In this document: in pieces, positions 34,486-43,435 of the stretch
Numbering within the stretch: the stretch's first letter is position 1
Layout: each line of letters starts with the position of its first letter
Assembly (NCBI GenBank): GCA_965249965.1
Contig: OZ252262.1
Location: 992,001 to 1,056,000, forward strand
Direction of reading: 5' to 3'
Length of the DNA: 64,000 bases
DNA from: HXMU1420-13 sp965249965
GTDB lineage: Bacteria; Bacteroidota; Rhodothermia; Balneolales; Balneolaceae
Position numbers and translations under genes: made by a program
The notes under the pieces: generated by a model
The model's input: only the letters and a program-made list of their open reading frames with translations
Told to the model about the DNA's origin: nothing
Databases searched by the model: none

Positions 34486-36396
34486 GTGAGTAAAACAGAG
34501 TATATAAATAAACGGTTTCCACCGGCGATGTCCGGGTTCCTAATTGGTACATTTGTTCTAATAATCGCCCTGTTTTTGACTTACACTCAATATCAGGTTG
34601 AGATAAGGGATACTGAGGCAGAAACCAGGGAAGTACTCTCGGTTATAGATCAAAATTTCCAATATGCCATTCGCGAGATAAATTCAATTGCATTGCTGCT
34701 CTCTCAATCGGTTGAGGAAAACGGCGATGTTACCAGATTCGAAGAAATTTCCCAGGAATTAATCGAAGACTATCCCTCGATTAGTGTACTCGAGCTTATT
34801 TTGGATGGAATTGTAACTCATGTTTATCCCTTAGAAGGGTATGAAGAAATTTTGGGATATGATTTATATCAAAATGAAAGAATTAGAAGAGAGCTATTAA
34901 AAGCAGCAGCAAATGAGTCGATTTACTTCTCCGGGCCGAGCTTACTTCTTGAAGGCGAACTTGGCGTAGTGGGGCTTTTGCCATTTTCAATAAATGAAGT
35001 TGATATAAAGATTGCAGCGGTAGTTGTTTACCTGGAATCACTCTTGGAAGTATCGCAAATTTCAAAATACTCTGACCGTTATCATTTTCAATTGTCGAAG
35101 ATTAATCTTGAGACCAACGAAGAAGAATTCTTTATTGATGCTGACCATAATCATGACATAACCTGGGGTGACGAACTATTCGTTGAAATTAAGGAGGGAG
35201 ATTGGAAGCTGTATGCTCATAATATTTCAGCGCAGCATTTTCCAACCTATATTTTTATTCTTATTGTTGTTGGTTTTGCATTGGCAGGGATAATTGGGTT
35301 CCTCTCTTTTAAAATATTTCAAAAACCTTTTGAACTAGAATTATTATTACATCAGAAATCGACGGAGCTTTTAGTCAGCAGAGAGCAATTTAAAAAGAAC
35401 TCTGAGTTGCTTTCATCAGTGCTCGAAAGCCCAGAAAACATTGTTATTTTTTCGTTAGACCAGAATTATAATTACATCGCATTTAATGATAATCACAGAA
35501 AATTAACGAAGCGCTTGTTTGGCGTTACCATAAAAGATGGGACCAATGTATTTGATGTGCTGCCTGAGAGTGCTAAAACCAGTGTAAAACTGTTTTATGA
35601 CCGTACATTAAAAGGTGAGTCATTCGATTTTACTTCTGAATATGTAGATCCATCTTTTGGAATAAAACATTGGCAAAACTGGTTTTCGCCTATACGAGAT
35701 AAAGATAATTCAATTATTGGATTAACTGTTTTTTCTATGGATATCACGAAGAGAATTCAGGCGGAAAAAGAAAAAACTACCCTGTTATCAGAAATTCACC
35801 ATCGGGTAAAAAATAATTTAGCGATTGTTTCGGGGCTACTTGAACTGCAAAAAGTGGAAGTAAACGACGACGCACTCTCAGCCATATTTGATCAAAGTAT
35901 AAATCGAATTATTTCGATAGCTATGGTACATGAATTGATGTATAACACCGAAGATTTATCATCAGTTGATGTAAATGCGTATTTGGAAAAGCTGATTCCT
36001 GCAATAAGTGCAACGATGCAAAACAAATCTCAAAATGTACATTTTCAAGTAGATATTGAAGAGTATCAGCTCAACATTAATGAAGCAATACCACTTGGAC
36101 TGCTTTTAAATGAATTAATTACAAACTCTTTTAAATACGCCTTCAATGGGTCGCCAGACAATGCAATTGATGTAAAACTGACAACAGAAGAAGACAACAT
36201 CAAAGTAATGTATTCTGATAATGGGCAGGGCTTCCCTGAAGATGTTGACTTTAAAAAGCCCAAGAATTTAGGATTGAACTTAATTCATGCACAACTTGCG
36301 CAACTTGATGCAACCTACCATGTTGACACGGATAATAAATTCAGGATTGAGTTCGTGTTTACTTCTCATGGTAAAGGATCGCATTCTAATTTTTAG
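34486..36396 (+). CDS. Membrane sensor histidine kinase, HisKA_2/HWE-like, copy 1 of 3
   Basis: 636 aa. TM1 at about 14-36, an extracytoplasmic sensor of about 215 residues (a CHASE-like helix-sheet domain: IREINSIALLLSQSVEENGDV), TM2 at about 252-276, then a coiled linker, one PAS domain (about 305-425, ending VFSMDITKRIQAE), and a kinase core with SEIHHRVKNNLAIVSGLLEL (phospho-His in HHRVKNN). ATPase boxes: LLNELITNSFKYAF, YSDNGQGFP, NLGLNLIHAQL. GTG start. It is the first of three tandem paralogues and lacks the second PAS domain of the others. A lone receiver protein at 42933 may be the partner. Confidence 0.92.
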   Translation: MSKTEYINKRFPPAMSGFLIGTFVLIIALFLTYTQYQVEIRDTEAETREVLSVIDQNFQYAIREINSIALLLSQSVEENGDVTRFEEISQELIEDYPSISVLELILDGIVTHVYPLEGYEEILGYDLYQNERIRRELLKAAANESIYFSGPSLLLEGELGVVGLLPFSINEVDIKIAAVVVYLESLLEVSQISKYSDRYHFQLSKINLETNEEEFFIDADHNHDITWGDELFVEIKEGDWKLYAHNISAQHFPTYIFILIVVGFALAGIIGFLSFKIFQKPFELELLLHQKSTELLVSREQFKKNSELLSSVLESPENIVIFSLDQNYNYIAFNDNHRKLTKRLFGVTIKDGTNVFDVLPESAKTSVKLFYDRTLKGESFDFTSEYVDPSFGIKHWQNWFSPIRDKDNSIIGLTVFSMDITKRIQAEKEKTTLLSEIHHRVKNNLAIVSGLLELQKVEVNDDALSAIFDQSINRIISIAMVHELMYNTEDLSSVDVNAYLEKLIPAISATMQNKSQNVHFQVDIEEYQLNINEAIPLGLLLNELITNSFKYAFNGSPDNAIDVKLTTEEDNIKVMYSDNGQGFPEDVDFKKPKNLGLNLIHAQLAQLDATYHVDTDNKFRIEFVFTSHGKGSHSNF

Positions 36397-36608
36397 ATAA
36401 TTGCGGGTTACATTAAGGTGAATATTTGTACCGTTCTTACATCTCAAATTCTACTCAAAAAGTATTTTCAAGCTCCTAAATCTGTTACGATTTTAGAACA
36501 TTGAATAAAAGCATGTAATCATAATAAAAGGTCAGTATTTGAGATATTATATTCTTCAGTTCATATATATCTCGCCGATAATTCGAAAAAACTAATATAG
36601 CCGATAGA

Positions 36609-38924
36609 TTGATCGAACCTAAAAATCGTATTAATAAATTTCCGCCAGCATTATCTGGGTGTTTAGTTGGAGTAATGGTATTTGCCCTTGGGTTAGTTAT
36701 GGCTTATTCACAATATCAGGTTGAGCTAAATAACGATCAGGCAGAAACGCGTGAAGTACTGGTTTTTATTGAACAAAATATTCAGCGAACTATTGGCGAG
36801 GCTTACAGTGTCGCGTTGATACTTGCACAAACGGTACAGAATGATGGAACGGTTCGGAACTTTGAAGAAGTATCTGAACAATTATTGGAGAACCATGAAA
36901 GTATGGATGTTTTGCAGTTGGTGCCAAACGGGGTGATAGAGTATGTATATCCACTTGAGGGAAATGAAATAGTGCTTGGGTACAATATACTTGAAGATGA
37001 AAATGTGAACCGTGAAGTAATGCGCGCAGCGGAGCTGAATTCAATCTATTTTGCTGGGCCTCTTGATCTTAGACAAGGCGGGCAAGCCGTAATTGGAAGA
37101 TTGCCAATCTTAAAAAATGACGCCTTATGGGGCTTTTCGGCCGTTCTGATTTATTTAGAGTCGCTAATTGAAGAATCTGGGGTTACTTCAATTTCTGATC
37201 GATATGATATCCAGCTTGCAAAAGTGAATCCAAATACCGGAATTAAGGAATTCTTTCTGGATACTTCTTTAGATATAGAATCTGGACAAATTCAGTCGGT
37301 TGAGTTTCCTGAAGGGGACTGGAATTTATATGGTTCGAAAATCGATAAAAGTGCTCCTATGCGAATATTTCTGTTGATCTCAGGATTTTCTCTTATTGGT
37401 GGGTTACTCTTTGGGTATATCATTTTCAATATCCTGCAGAAACCATTTATGCTCGAAAAGCTGCTACAGGAACAAGCCCAGGAGTTACTTACAAGCCAGG
37501 AGCAATTCCGAAAAAACTCTGAGTTATTAACATCGGTGTTTGAGAGCCCTCAGAACATTGTAATATTCTCATTAGACCGATCATATAATTACATCGCATA
37601 TAATGAAAATTACAGGCAACTAACCGAAGAGCTATACGGGATACCAATTAAAGAAGGCATGAATGTGTTCGACGTGGTCCCAAAAAAGAATCGAGCTTTA
37701 CTCATGGTTAATTATAATCGTGCGTTAAACGGAGAGTCGTTCGATTTCATACAGGAATTTACCGGGGCTAGTCGAGAAGTGAATTATTGGCAAAGCTGGT
37801 TTTCGCCTATTCGTGATAACGAACATAATATTATCGGCTTAACGGTATTTTCTGTAGATATCACCCAAAGAATTCGAGCAGAATTAGATTTGGAAAGAAA
37901 TGAAGGTCGGCTAAGAACGCTCATTTCGAATTCCCCGTATTGCATTCATGAGCTGGATGTAGAAGGGAGGATCATTTCAATAAATGAAGCCGGTGTTGAG
38001 ATGTTTCATCTTCAGAACCCGGAACAACTAATTGGGCGCTATTTTCCTGTGTTGATAGGTAAAAAGCATGCACACATGGTTGACGAACTGCTAGCGAAAA
38101 CTCTGTTAGGAGTATCCACTGAATTTGAATTTAGTACCGGGGATAGCCAGTACCAATCATTAATGATACCCTTAAAAAATGAAGACGATGTAGTGGTTCG
38201 GGTAATGGGAATTACGCAAGACATCACCGAAAGAAAGAAATCAGAAGAGATTATAGAAAATTCTTTACGGGAGAAAACCACGTTACTTGCAGAAATTCAC
38301 CATCGGGTAAAAAACAACCTTGCGATCGTATCGGGGCTACTAGAATTGCAAAAAGTAGAAACTGATGATGAGCGACTAACGGCAATTTTTGATCAAAGTA
38401 TAAATCGGATTATTTCAATTGCCATGGTACATGAATTGATGTACAACACCGAAGACCTGTCGTCGGTAAATGTTCAGGCGTACTTAGATAAATTGATACC
38501 GGCCATTAGCGCCACTATGCAGCACAAAAAACAGTTTGTGAATTTCGATTTGGATATCGTCGATTATAAACTCAACATAAATCAGGCTATTCCTCTGGGC
38601 TTATTGTTGAACGAACTAATTACCAATTCATTTAAGTATGCCTTTGATGGTAGCGCAAATAATCAAATTTCTGTAAAAGTGGAGTCGGTGGGTGCTGGAA
38701 TAAAAGTGAGGTACAAAGACAACGGTAGAGGGTTTCCTTCAGAAATTGATTTCGATAAACCTAAAAATCTTGGGTTAAATCTAATACACGCTCAACTGCA
38801 ACAATTAGACGCTACATATAAAGTTGATACCAAGAATCAATTTTTGATGGATTTTGAATTCTTAGCACAACGAAAGGGGTCGCACTCTAATATTCATAGC
38901 CAAAAAACTCTGTCAACTACATAG
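36609..38924 (+). CDS. Membrane sensor histidine kinase, HisKA_2/HWE-like, copy 2 of 3
   Basis: 771 aa. Same plan as copy 1: N-terminus INKFPPALSGCLVGVM aligned with INKRFPPAMSGFLIG, TM1, sensor domain (YPLEGNEIVLGYNIL against YPLEGYEEILGYDLY), TM2 at about 255-277, and a first PAS. It then has an additional PAS (about 440-555, RLRTLISNSPYCIHELDVEG) before AEIHHRVKNNLAIVSGLLEL and the ATPase domain. TTG start at 36609, supported by alignment with copy 1. The 212-base gap upstream may hold a promoter, but none is clear. The kinase core is nearly identical to copy 1, so duplication is recent relative to the sensor halves. Confidence 0.92.
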   Translation: MIEPKNRINKFPPALSGCLVGVMVFALGLVMAYSQYQVELNNDQAETREVLVFIEQNIQRTIGEAYSVALILAQTVQNDGTVRNFEEVSEQLLENHESMDVLQLVPNGVIEYVYPLEGNEIVLGYNILEDENVNREVMRAAELNSIYFAGPLDLRQGGQAVIGRLPILKNDALWGFSAVLIYLESLIEESGVTSISDRYDIQLAKVNPNTGIKEFFLDTSLDIESGQIQSVEFPEGDWNLYGSKIDKSAPMRIFLLISGFSLIGGLLFGYIIFNILQKPFMLEKLLQEQAQELLTSQEQFRKNSELLTSVFESPQNIVIFSLDRSYNYIAYNENYRQLTEELYGIPIKEGMNVFDVVPKKNRALLMVNYNRALNGESFDFIQEFTGASREVNYWQSWFSPIRDNEHNIIGLTVFSVDITQRIRAELDLERNEGRLRTLISNSPYCIHELDVEGRIISINEAGVEMFHLQNPEQLIGRYFPVLIGKKHAHMVDELLAKTLLGVSTEFEFSTGDSQYQSLMIPLKNEDDVVVRVMGITQDITERKKSEEIIENSLREKTTLLAEIHHRVKNNLAIVSGLLELQKVETDDERLTAIFDQSINRIISIAMVHELMYNTEDLSSVNVQAYLDKLIPAISATMQHKKQFVNFDLDIVDYKLNINQAIPLGLLLNELITNSFKYAFDGSANNQISVKVESVGAGIKVRYKDNGRGFPSEIDFDKPKNLGLNLIHAQLQQLDATYKVDTKNQFLMDFEFLAQRKGSHSNIHSQKTLSTT

Positions 38925-39010
38925 TAAAAGAGGGTGACTTTTATAAATAATGGTTGTGAAAGGGGCTAAATTATCAGTTTATTTTAGAAAAGGAGGGGCG
39001 ACAATATTTT

Positions 39011-41302
39011 TTGGAAGACAATTATAACATAAAAGATCGATGGCCCGCACTAATTGCGGGAGTTTCCACTGGCTTATTAATCGCATTATTAGGAATAGTT
39101 GTTGGTGTTTTACAATTCCGAACTATGCAAAAAGATGATGTTGTTGAAACAACTGAGGTATTAATTCTTATTCAGAAAAACCTTGAACATTCCTTCCGCG
39201 AATTAAACAGTATTGCTTTACTACTCGCTCAAACCATAGATGAAGATGGGAATGTAGTCAACTTCGAAGAAGTGTCTGAAAGTCTCATTGATAAATATCC
39301 TACAATAAATATGATGGAGGTTATTGTGGATAATGTAGTAACCAAGGTTTACCCTACCGCACCATACGAAGGAATTATCGGATATAACTTCGAATCGAAC
39401 CAAGTTATTCTAAAGGAGCTGACCAATGCTTTTGATAAGGGCTCTCTATATCTGTCGGGTCCATTTATGTTGGTTGAGCAAAAGTTAGGGGTTGTGGGTA
39501 TGCTGCCTGTACAAAGTAATGGTGGTAAAATTACGGCTACGGCTGTAATAGTTTATCTAGACACCATTTTGGAAGAAGCACAGATTTATAATTTCGATGA
39601 ACGTTATGATTTTGTGCTTTCCAGATACAGCAACTCTATAGAAGGTCCGGAATATTTTCTAAGTGAGACTGAAGAAGTAGAATTAGATGAGTATGTATCC
39701 ATTTTCATTGAAGAAGGCTATTGGACCTTATACGCCAAGAAGAGAGATCAATCTACAATTCTTCATGTATTATTTTTAGTGTTTTGCGTTACCATAGTTG
39801 CATCAATATTAAGTGGGTATTCTGTATATAAACTGGTAAGAAAGCCGGAAGAGCTGCAAGACTTGTTGCATGAAAAGTCTGAGGAATTACTGGCTAGTAG
39901 AATGGACTATAAATTGAGTTCAGAGTTATTGGATTCAATGCTTCAAAGTCCACAGGGGATGATGATTTACTCTATTGATAATGAGTACAATTATCTTTCA
40001 TTCAACAACAATCAGGAAATATTCGCAAAAGAGCATTTCGGCGTTAAGATAAAACCTGGTAGTTCGGTTTTTGAATCGGTTGCCCCTGATAAATTGGTTT
40101 TTATTCAAGAACATTTAAACCGGGCTTTTCAAGGCGAATCATTTGAGTTTGTACAAGAAACATGCTGTAGAAATGGATTTACACAGTATTGGCAAAACTG
40201 GTATTCACCAATAAGAAATCGAAAAAATGAGATAAATGGAGTTACAATTTTTTCCATAGACATTACCGATAAAATTGAAGCTGAAAAAGAAATTGAACAA
40301 AAAGAATATCGTTTTAGAACACTTATTACCAGCTCACCTTTTTGCATTCATGAGCTTAATAAAAATGCTCAATTCATTTCAATGAACGAGGCAGGCTTAA
40401 ACATGCTTGATCTGCAGTCTGAGAAACAGATTTTAGGGAAAGTGTATTATGATTTAATGCCAAATGACCGGTCGAGAATAAAAGAACTATTCGATAAAGC
40501 TTTAGAAGGCGAAGAAGGTACATTCGAATTTCAAATTGGTGATAAGCACTTTGTTTCAAATTTTATACCGATACAAAATGAAGAAGGCGAAATAGATCGC
40601 ATTATGGGTATAACACTGGATGTATCAGAGCAAAAAAAATCAGATAAAATAATTGCTGATTCGTTGTTCGAAAAAACAATCTTGCTATCTGAAATTCATC
40701 ATCGTGTTAAAAATAATCTGGCAATTGTTTCTGGGTTATTACAATTGCAAAAGAGTGAGGTGAACAATGAGGAATTATCAACGATTTTCGACCAAAGCAT
40801 CAATAGAATCATATCCATTGCTATGGTTCACGAGTTGATGTATAAAACCGAAGATTTATCGTCGATAAATGTTAATGCATATATAGAAAAACTTATTCCT
40901 GCAATTAGTGCTACCATGCAAAATACGAATGATCAAGTTCGAATAGATTTAAACATTGTAGATTATAAGATCAATATAAATCAGGCAATACCACTTGGTT
41001 TGTTGTTTAATGAGCTCATTACCAACTCATTTAAATATGCCTTTAATGGAAGCGCTGAAAATGAAATTGCGATCAATGTAACTTCTAATGAAGATGAAAT
41101 TATAGTTCACTACAGCGATAATGGAAAAGGTTATCCTGAGGATATAGATTTTAATGCGCCTACTAATCTGGGTCTAAACCTGATTCATGCCCAGCTACAG
41201 CAATTAGACGCTAAGTACAGTGCAGATACCCAAAACAAATTTACACTCGATTTTACATTTTTAGCTCAAAGGCAAGGATCACATTCTGGTATTAAAGCTT
41301 AG
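39011..41302 (+). CDS. Membrane sensor histidine kinase, HisKA_2/HWE-like, copy 3 of 3
   Basis: 763 aa. TM1 at about 12-34, sensor domain (LNSIALLLAQTIDEDGNVVNFEEVSESLIDKYP, with each stretch recognisable in copies 1 and 2), TM2 at about 252-275, two PAS domains (first about 300-425, second about 430-550 with FRTLITSSPFCIHELN), then SEIHHRVKNNLAIVSGLLQL and the ATPase domain (NELITNSFKYAF, YSDNGKGYP, NLGLNLIHAQL). TTG start at 39011, behind a strong AAAAGGAGGGG at 38987-38997, about 14 bases away. It ends in GSHSGIKA, like GSHSNF and GSHSNI of the others. It is the most divergent copy. Confidence 0.92.
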   Translation: MEDNYNIKDRWPALIAGVSTGLLIALLGIVVGVLQFRTMQKDDVVETTEVLILIQKNLEHSFRELNSIALLLAQTIDEDGNVVNFEEVSESLIDKYPTINMMEVIVDNVVTKVYPTAPYEGIIGYNFESNQVILKELTNAFDKGSLYLSGPFMLVEQKLGVVGMLPVQSNGGKITATAVIVYLDTILEEAQIYNFDERYDFVLSRYSNSIEGPEYFLSETEEVELDEYVSIFIEEGYWTLYAKKRDQSTILHVLFLVFCVTIVASILSGYSVYKLVRKPEELQDLLHEKSEELLASRMDYKLSSELLDSMLQSPQGMMIYSIDNEYNYLSFNNNQEIFAKEHFGVKIKPGSSVFESVAPDKLVFIQEHLNRAFQGESFEFVQETCCRNGFTQYWQNWYSPIRNRKNEINGVTIFSIDITDKIEAEKEIEQKEYRFRTLITSSPFCIHELNKNAQFISMNEAGLNMLDLQSEKQILGKVYYDLMPNDRSRIKELFDKALEGEEGTFEFQIGDKHFVSNFIPIQNEEGEIDRIMGITLDVSEQKKSDKIIADSLFEKTILLSEIHHRVKNNLAIVSGLLQLQKSEVNNEELSTIFDQSINRIISIAMVHELMYKTEDLSSINVNAYIEKLIPAISATMQNTNDQVRIDLNIVDYKININQAIPLGLLFNELITNSFKYAFNGSAENEIAINVTSNEDEIIVHYSDNGKGYPEDIDFNAPTNLGLNLIHAQLQQLDAKYSADTQNKFTLDFTFLAQRQGSHSGIKA

Positions 41303-41400
41303 AAATAAATGCTAAAGCACTTTTTTAATTCATAATTGCTACATAAATAGTACTGATATTCAATTAGCGATTTGAAAAACTGCAACAAATGGAGAGGCCG

Positions 41401-41835
41401 ATGAAAACTTTGCAACTAATCGTAATAGGATGCTTAGTATGGGGCGTAAATTGCTCTGAGAAGCAAGATAGTGAGGTGATGGAACAACCAGCTACAGATT
41501 TTGAATTAGCAGACGTTGTTACAGCAAAAGATAATATTGAAACGGTATGCGTAGTTTGCCATAGTCCTTCCGCCGACCCGGATGACCGACTAGCACCACC
41601 CTTAGAAATAGTGAAGCGCAATTATCTTGCAGAAACTTCGAGCAAAGAAGAATTCACAACTAAAATGGTGGATTTTATTCTTAGACCTACAGCTGAGCAA
41701 TCGATGCTACATAGTGATGTAGAAGAATATGGTTTGATGGATCCTGTTGGGTTTTCTGAAGCGGATATCCGTGCTATCGTTGAATTTATTTACGAAAATG
41801 ATTTAGAGAAACCAGATTGGTTGATAGATAACTAA
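41401..41835 (+). CDS. Heme c-binding lipoprotein
   Basis: 144 aa from ATG 41401, preceded by GGAGAGG; the frame from 41389 adds only four residues. Signal peptide MKTLQLIVIGCLVWGVNCSE with lipobox GVNC. One heme motif, CVVCH, in ETVCVVCHSPSADPDDRLAPPLEIV; a later Met (VDFILRP...MLHSD or GLMDPVGF) could be the sixth ligand. It is a small monoheme c-type cytochrome in the envelope. Its place right behind the three sensor kinases might tie it to a redox or respiratory signal, but that is a guess. Confidence 0.85.
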   Translation: MKTLQLIVIGCLVWGVNCSEKQDSEVMEQPATDFELADVVTAKDNIETVCVVCHSPSADPDDRLAPPLEIVKRNYLAETSSKEEFTTKMVDFILRPTAEQSMLHSDVEEYGLMDPVGFSEADIRAIVEFIYENDLEKPDWLIDN

Positions 41836-41893
41836 ATGATATCTACAAATTTGGAGTTGTGTAGCCGATTAACTTAATCAGGATCGGCTATAC

Positions 41894-42793
41894 ATGTTCA
41901 AAATTGCCTGGCACCCTACTTATGTACACCCTGTGCCCAAGAATCACCGGTTTCCCATGGAAAAATACGAGTTGTTGCCCCAACAACTTGTGCTGCGAGG
42001 TATAGTTAAAGAAGACTATTTTTTCGAACCCACAGCTGAATTAACCTACGATTTTAGTATTCACAGTCAAGAATACTTAGAGAAACTGTATAACCTTCGA
42101 TTAACAAAAAAAGAAGAAAGAGCAAGTGGATTTAAACAATCGCGAGCATTAATTCAAAGAGAAATCAGAATTACGAATGGTACTATTGAAGGGGCCCTTT
42201 CATCTCAGAAGGATGGAGTCGCTTTTAATATAGCAGGGGGTACACATCATGCTTTTAAAGACCGGCCGGAGGGATTTAGCCTAATTAACGATCAGGTTGT
42301 AGCGGCGATGCATTTATTAAACAAAAATTTAGCATCCAAAATCCTGATAATTGATCTGGATGTGCACCAGGGTAACGGAACAGCGGCGATGCTACAGGAT
42401 GAATCACGAGTCTTCACATTTAGCATGCATGGTGCAAAAAACTATCCGGCGCATAAACCAAAATCCGACTTAGATATTCCTCTGGATGATGGAACTGAAG
42501 ACGCGGAATATTTGCGCATTTTGAGTTCAACCTTACCGGAGTTAATTGAGCGAGTTAAACCAGATTTTGCCTTTTTTTTGGCGGGTGTCGACATTCTTAA
42601 AGATGATAAACTGGGAAGATTGGCATGTACCTTAGACGGTTGCAAGCATCGAGATGAGTTTGTTTTCAAAACCTTGAAAGAACACAAAATTCCGGTTATG
42701 GTAACAATGGGTGGAGGGTATTCTCCAGATATCAAACTCATTCTTGAAGCACATTGCAATACCTTTGCAATGGCGGGAAATTTCTATCACTAG
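41894..42793 (+). CDS. Histone-deacetylase-family (AcuC/HDAC-like) hydrolase
   Basis: 299 aa, short single-domain form. Zinc-hydrolase motifs: HPTYVHPVPKNHRFPMEKYE (N-terminus), NIAGGTHHAFKDRPEGFSLINDQVVA (His-His pair), KILIIDLDVHQGNGTAAM (metal ligands Asp and His), FLAGVDILKDDKLGRL (third ligand Asp), VTMGGGYSPD. It deacetylates acetyl-lysine or acetyl-polyamine-type substrates in the cytoplasm; the substrate is unknown. It is 58 bases downstream of the heme lipoprotein gene. Confidence 0.93.
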   Translation: MFKIAWHPTYVHPVPKNHRFPMEKYELLPQQLVLRGIVKEDYFFEPTAELTYDFSIHSQEYLEKLYNLRLTKKEERASGFKQSRALIQREIRITNGTIEGALSSQKDGVAFNIAGGTHHAFKDRPEGFSLINDQVVAAMHLLNKNLASKILIIDLDVHQGNGTAAMLQDESRVFTFSMHGAKNYPAHKPKSDLDIPLDDGTEDAEYLRILSSTLPELIERVKPDFAFFLAGVDILKDDKLGRLACTLDGCKHRDEFVFKTLKEHKIPVMVTMGGGYSPDIKLILEAHCNTFAMAGNFYH

Positions 42794-42932
42794 GATTTGT
42801 GAAAAATCAGCTACGGGATAGTATTCTGTTATCAAGGTGAATTTTTCTGAAAAAATAGTTTTGATTTATTAAAAACTTCTAATATATTAGTGTTAGATAA
42901 TTTTAATAATTAGTAAAGAGAGAGACACAAAA

Positions 42933-43334
42933 ATGAACACATCGTCGCAACAAGTTATGATTGTCGAGGATGATTTACTCCTATTAATGGTTGAGGAGAG
43001 GTTGGTAAATAACTTGGGATACCAGGTAGTGGCCAAAGCAAGTGAGGGACAGCATGCACTCCGACTATTCAGAGAAATTAATCCGGAGCTTTTGATTGTG
43101 GATATCAATTTAAAAGGAGAGTTAACAGGTATCGACATAGTAGAGCAATTGAAAAAAGAAGGATCCGACGTACCCGTAATTTTCTTATCGGGTGAACAGG
43201 ATTCACATATGATTCAAAAGGCAAAAAGCCTGGGAATCGTCGACTATCTGTTGAAACCCATAACATCAGCAGGGCTGAAAAGATCGCTTGAAAAAGCATC
43301 AATTAGAAGAAAAGCCGCGGTACATGCAGCCTAA
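42933..43334 (+). CDS. Stand-alone receiver-domain response regulator
   Basis: 133 aa, receiver domain only. Acidic pair VEDD (about 12-14), phospho-acceptor Asp57 in LLIVDINLKGELTGID, Ser in IFLSGEQ, Lys in LLKPITSAGL. There is no output domain, so it may act as a phosphate shuttle or bind a target, as is common with HisKA_2 kinases that have no attached receiver. It lies 1.6 kb downstream of the three histidine kinases. It is followed by a terminator. Confidence 0.93.
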   Translation: MNTSSQQVMIVEDDLLLLMVEERLVNNLGYQVVAKASEGQHALRLFREINPELLIVDINLKGELTGIDIVEQLKKEGSDVPVIFLSGEQDSHMIQKAKSLGIVDYLLKPITSAGLKRSLEKASIRRKAAVHAA

Positions 43335-43405
43335 TTACAATTAAGATTTTATTGATACCATAACCCTAATATGTTATAGTTTGATCGCTATATCATATAT
43401 TCAAG

Positions 43406-43435
43406 AAAGGAGTGGGCGTTGCCGACTCCTTTTTT
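43406..43435. terminator. Terminator between the receiver gene and the AcuI-like gene
   Basis: AAAGGAGTgGGC, loop GTT, GCCgACTCCTTT, then TTTT. Stem of 11 pairs with one mismatch. It touches the stop of the convergent oxidoreductase gene, so it may serve both. Confidence 0.8.

Noticed and set aside
36397..36608. Promoter or small RNA in the gap between histidine kinases 1 and 2
   Set aside because: AT-rich but no hairpin with U-run and no clear promoter elements could be defended by eye.
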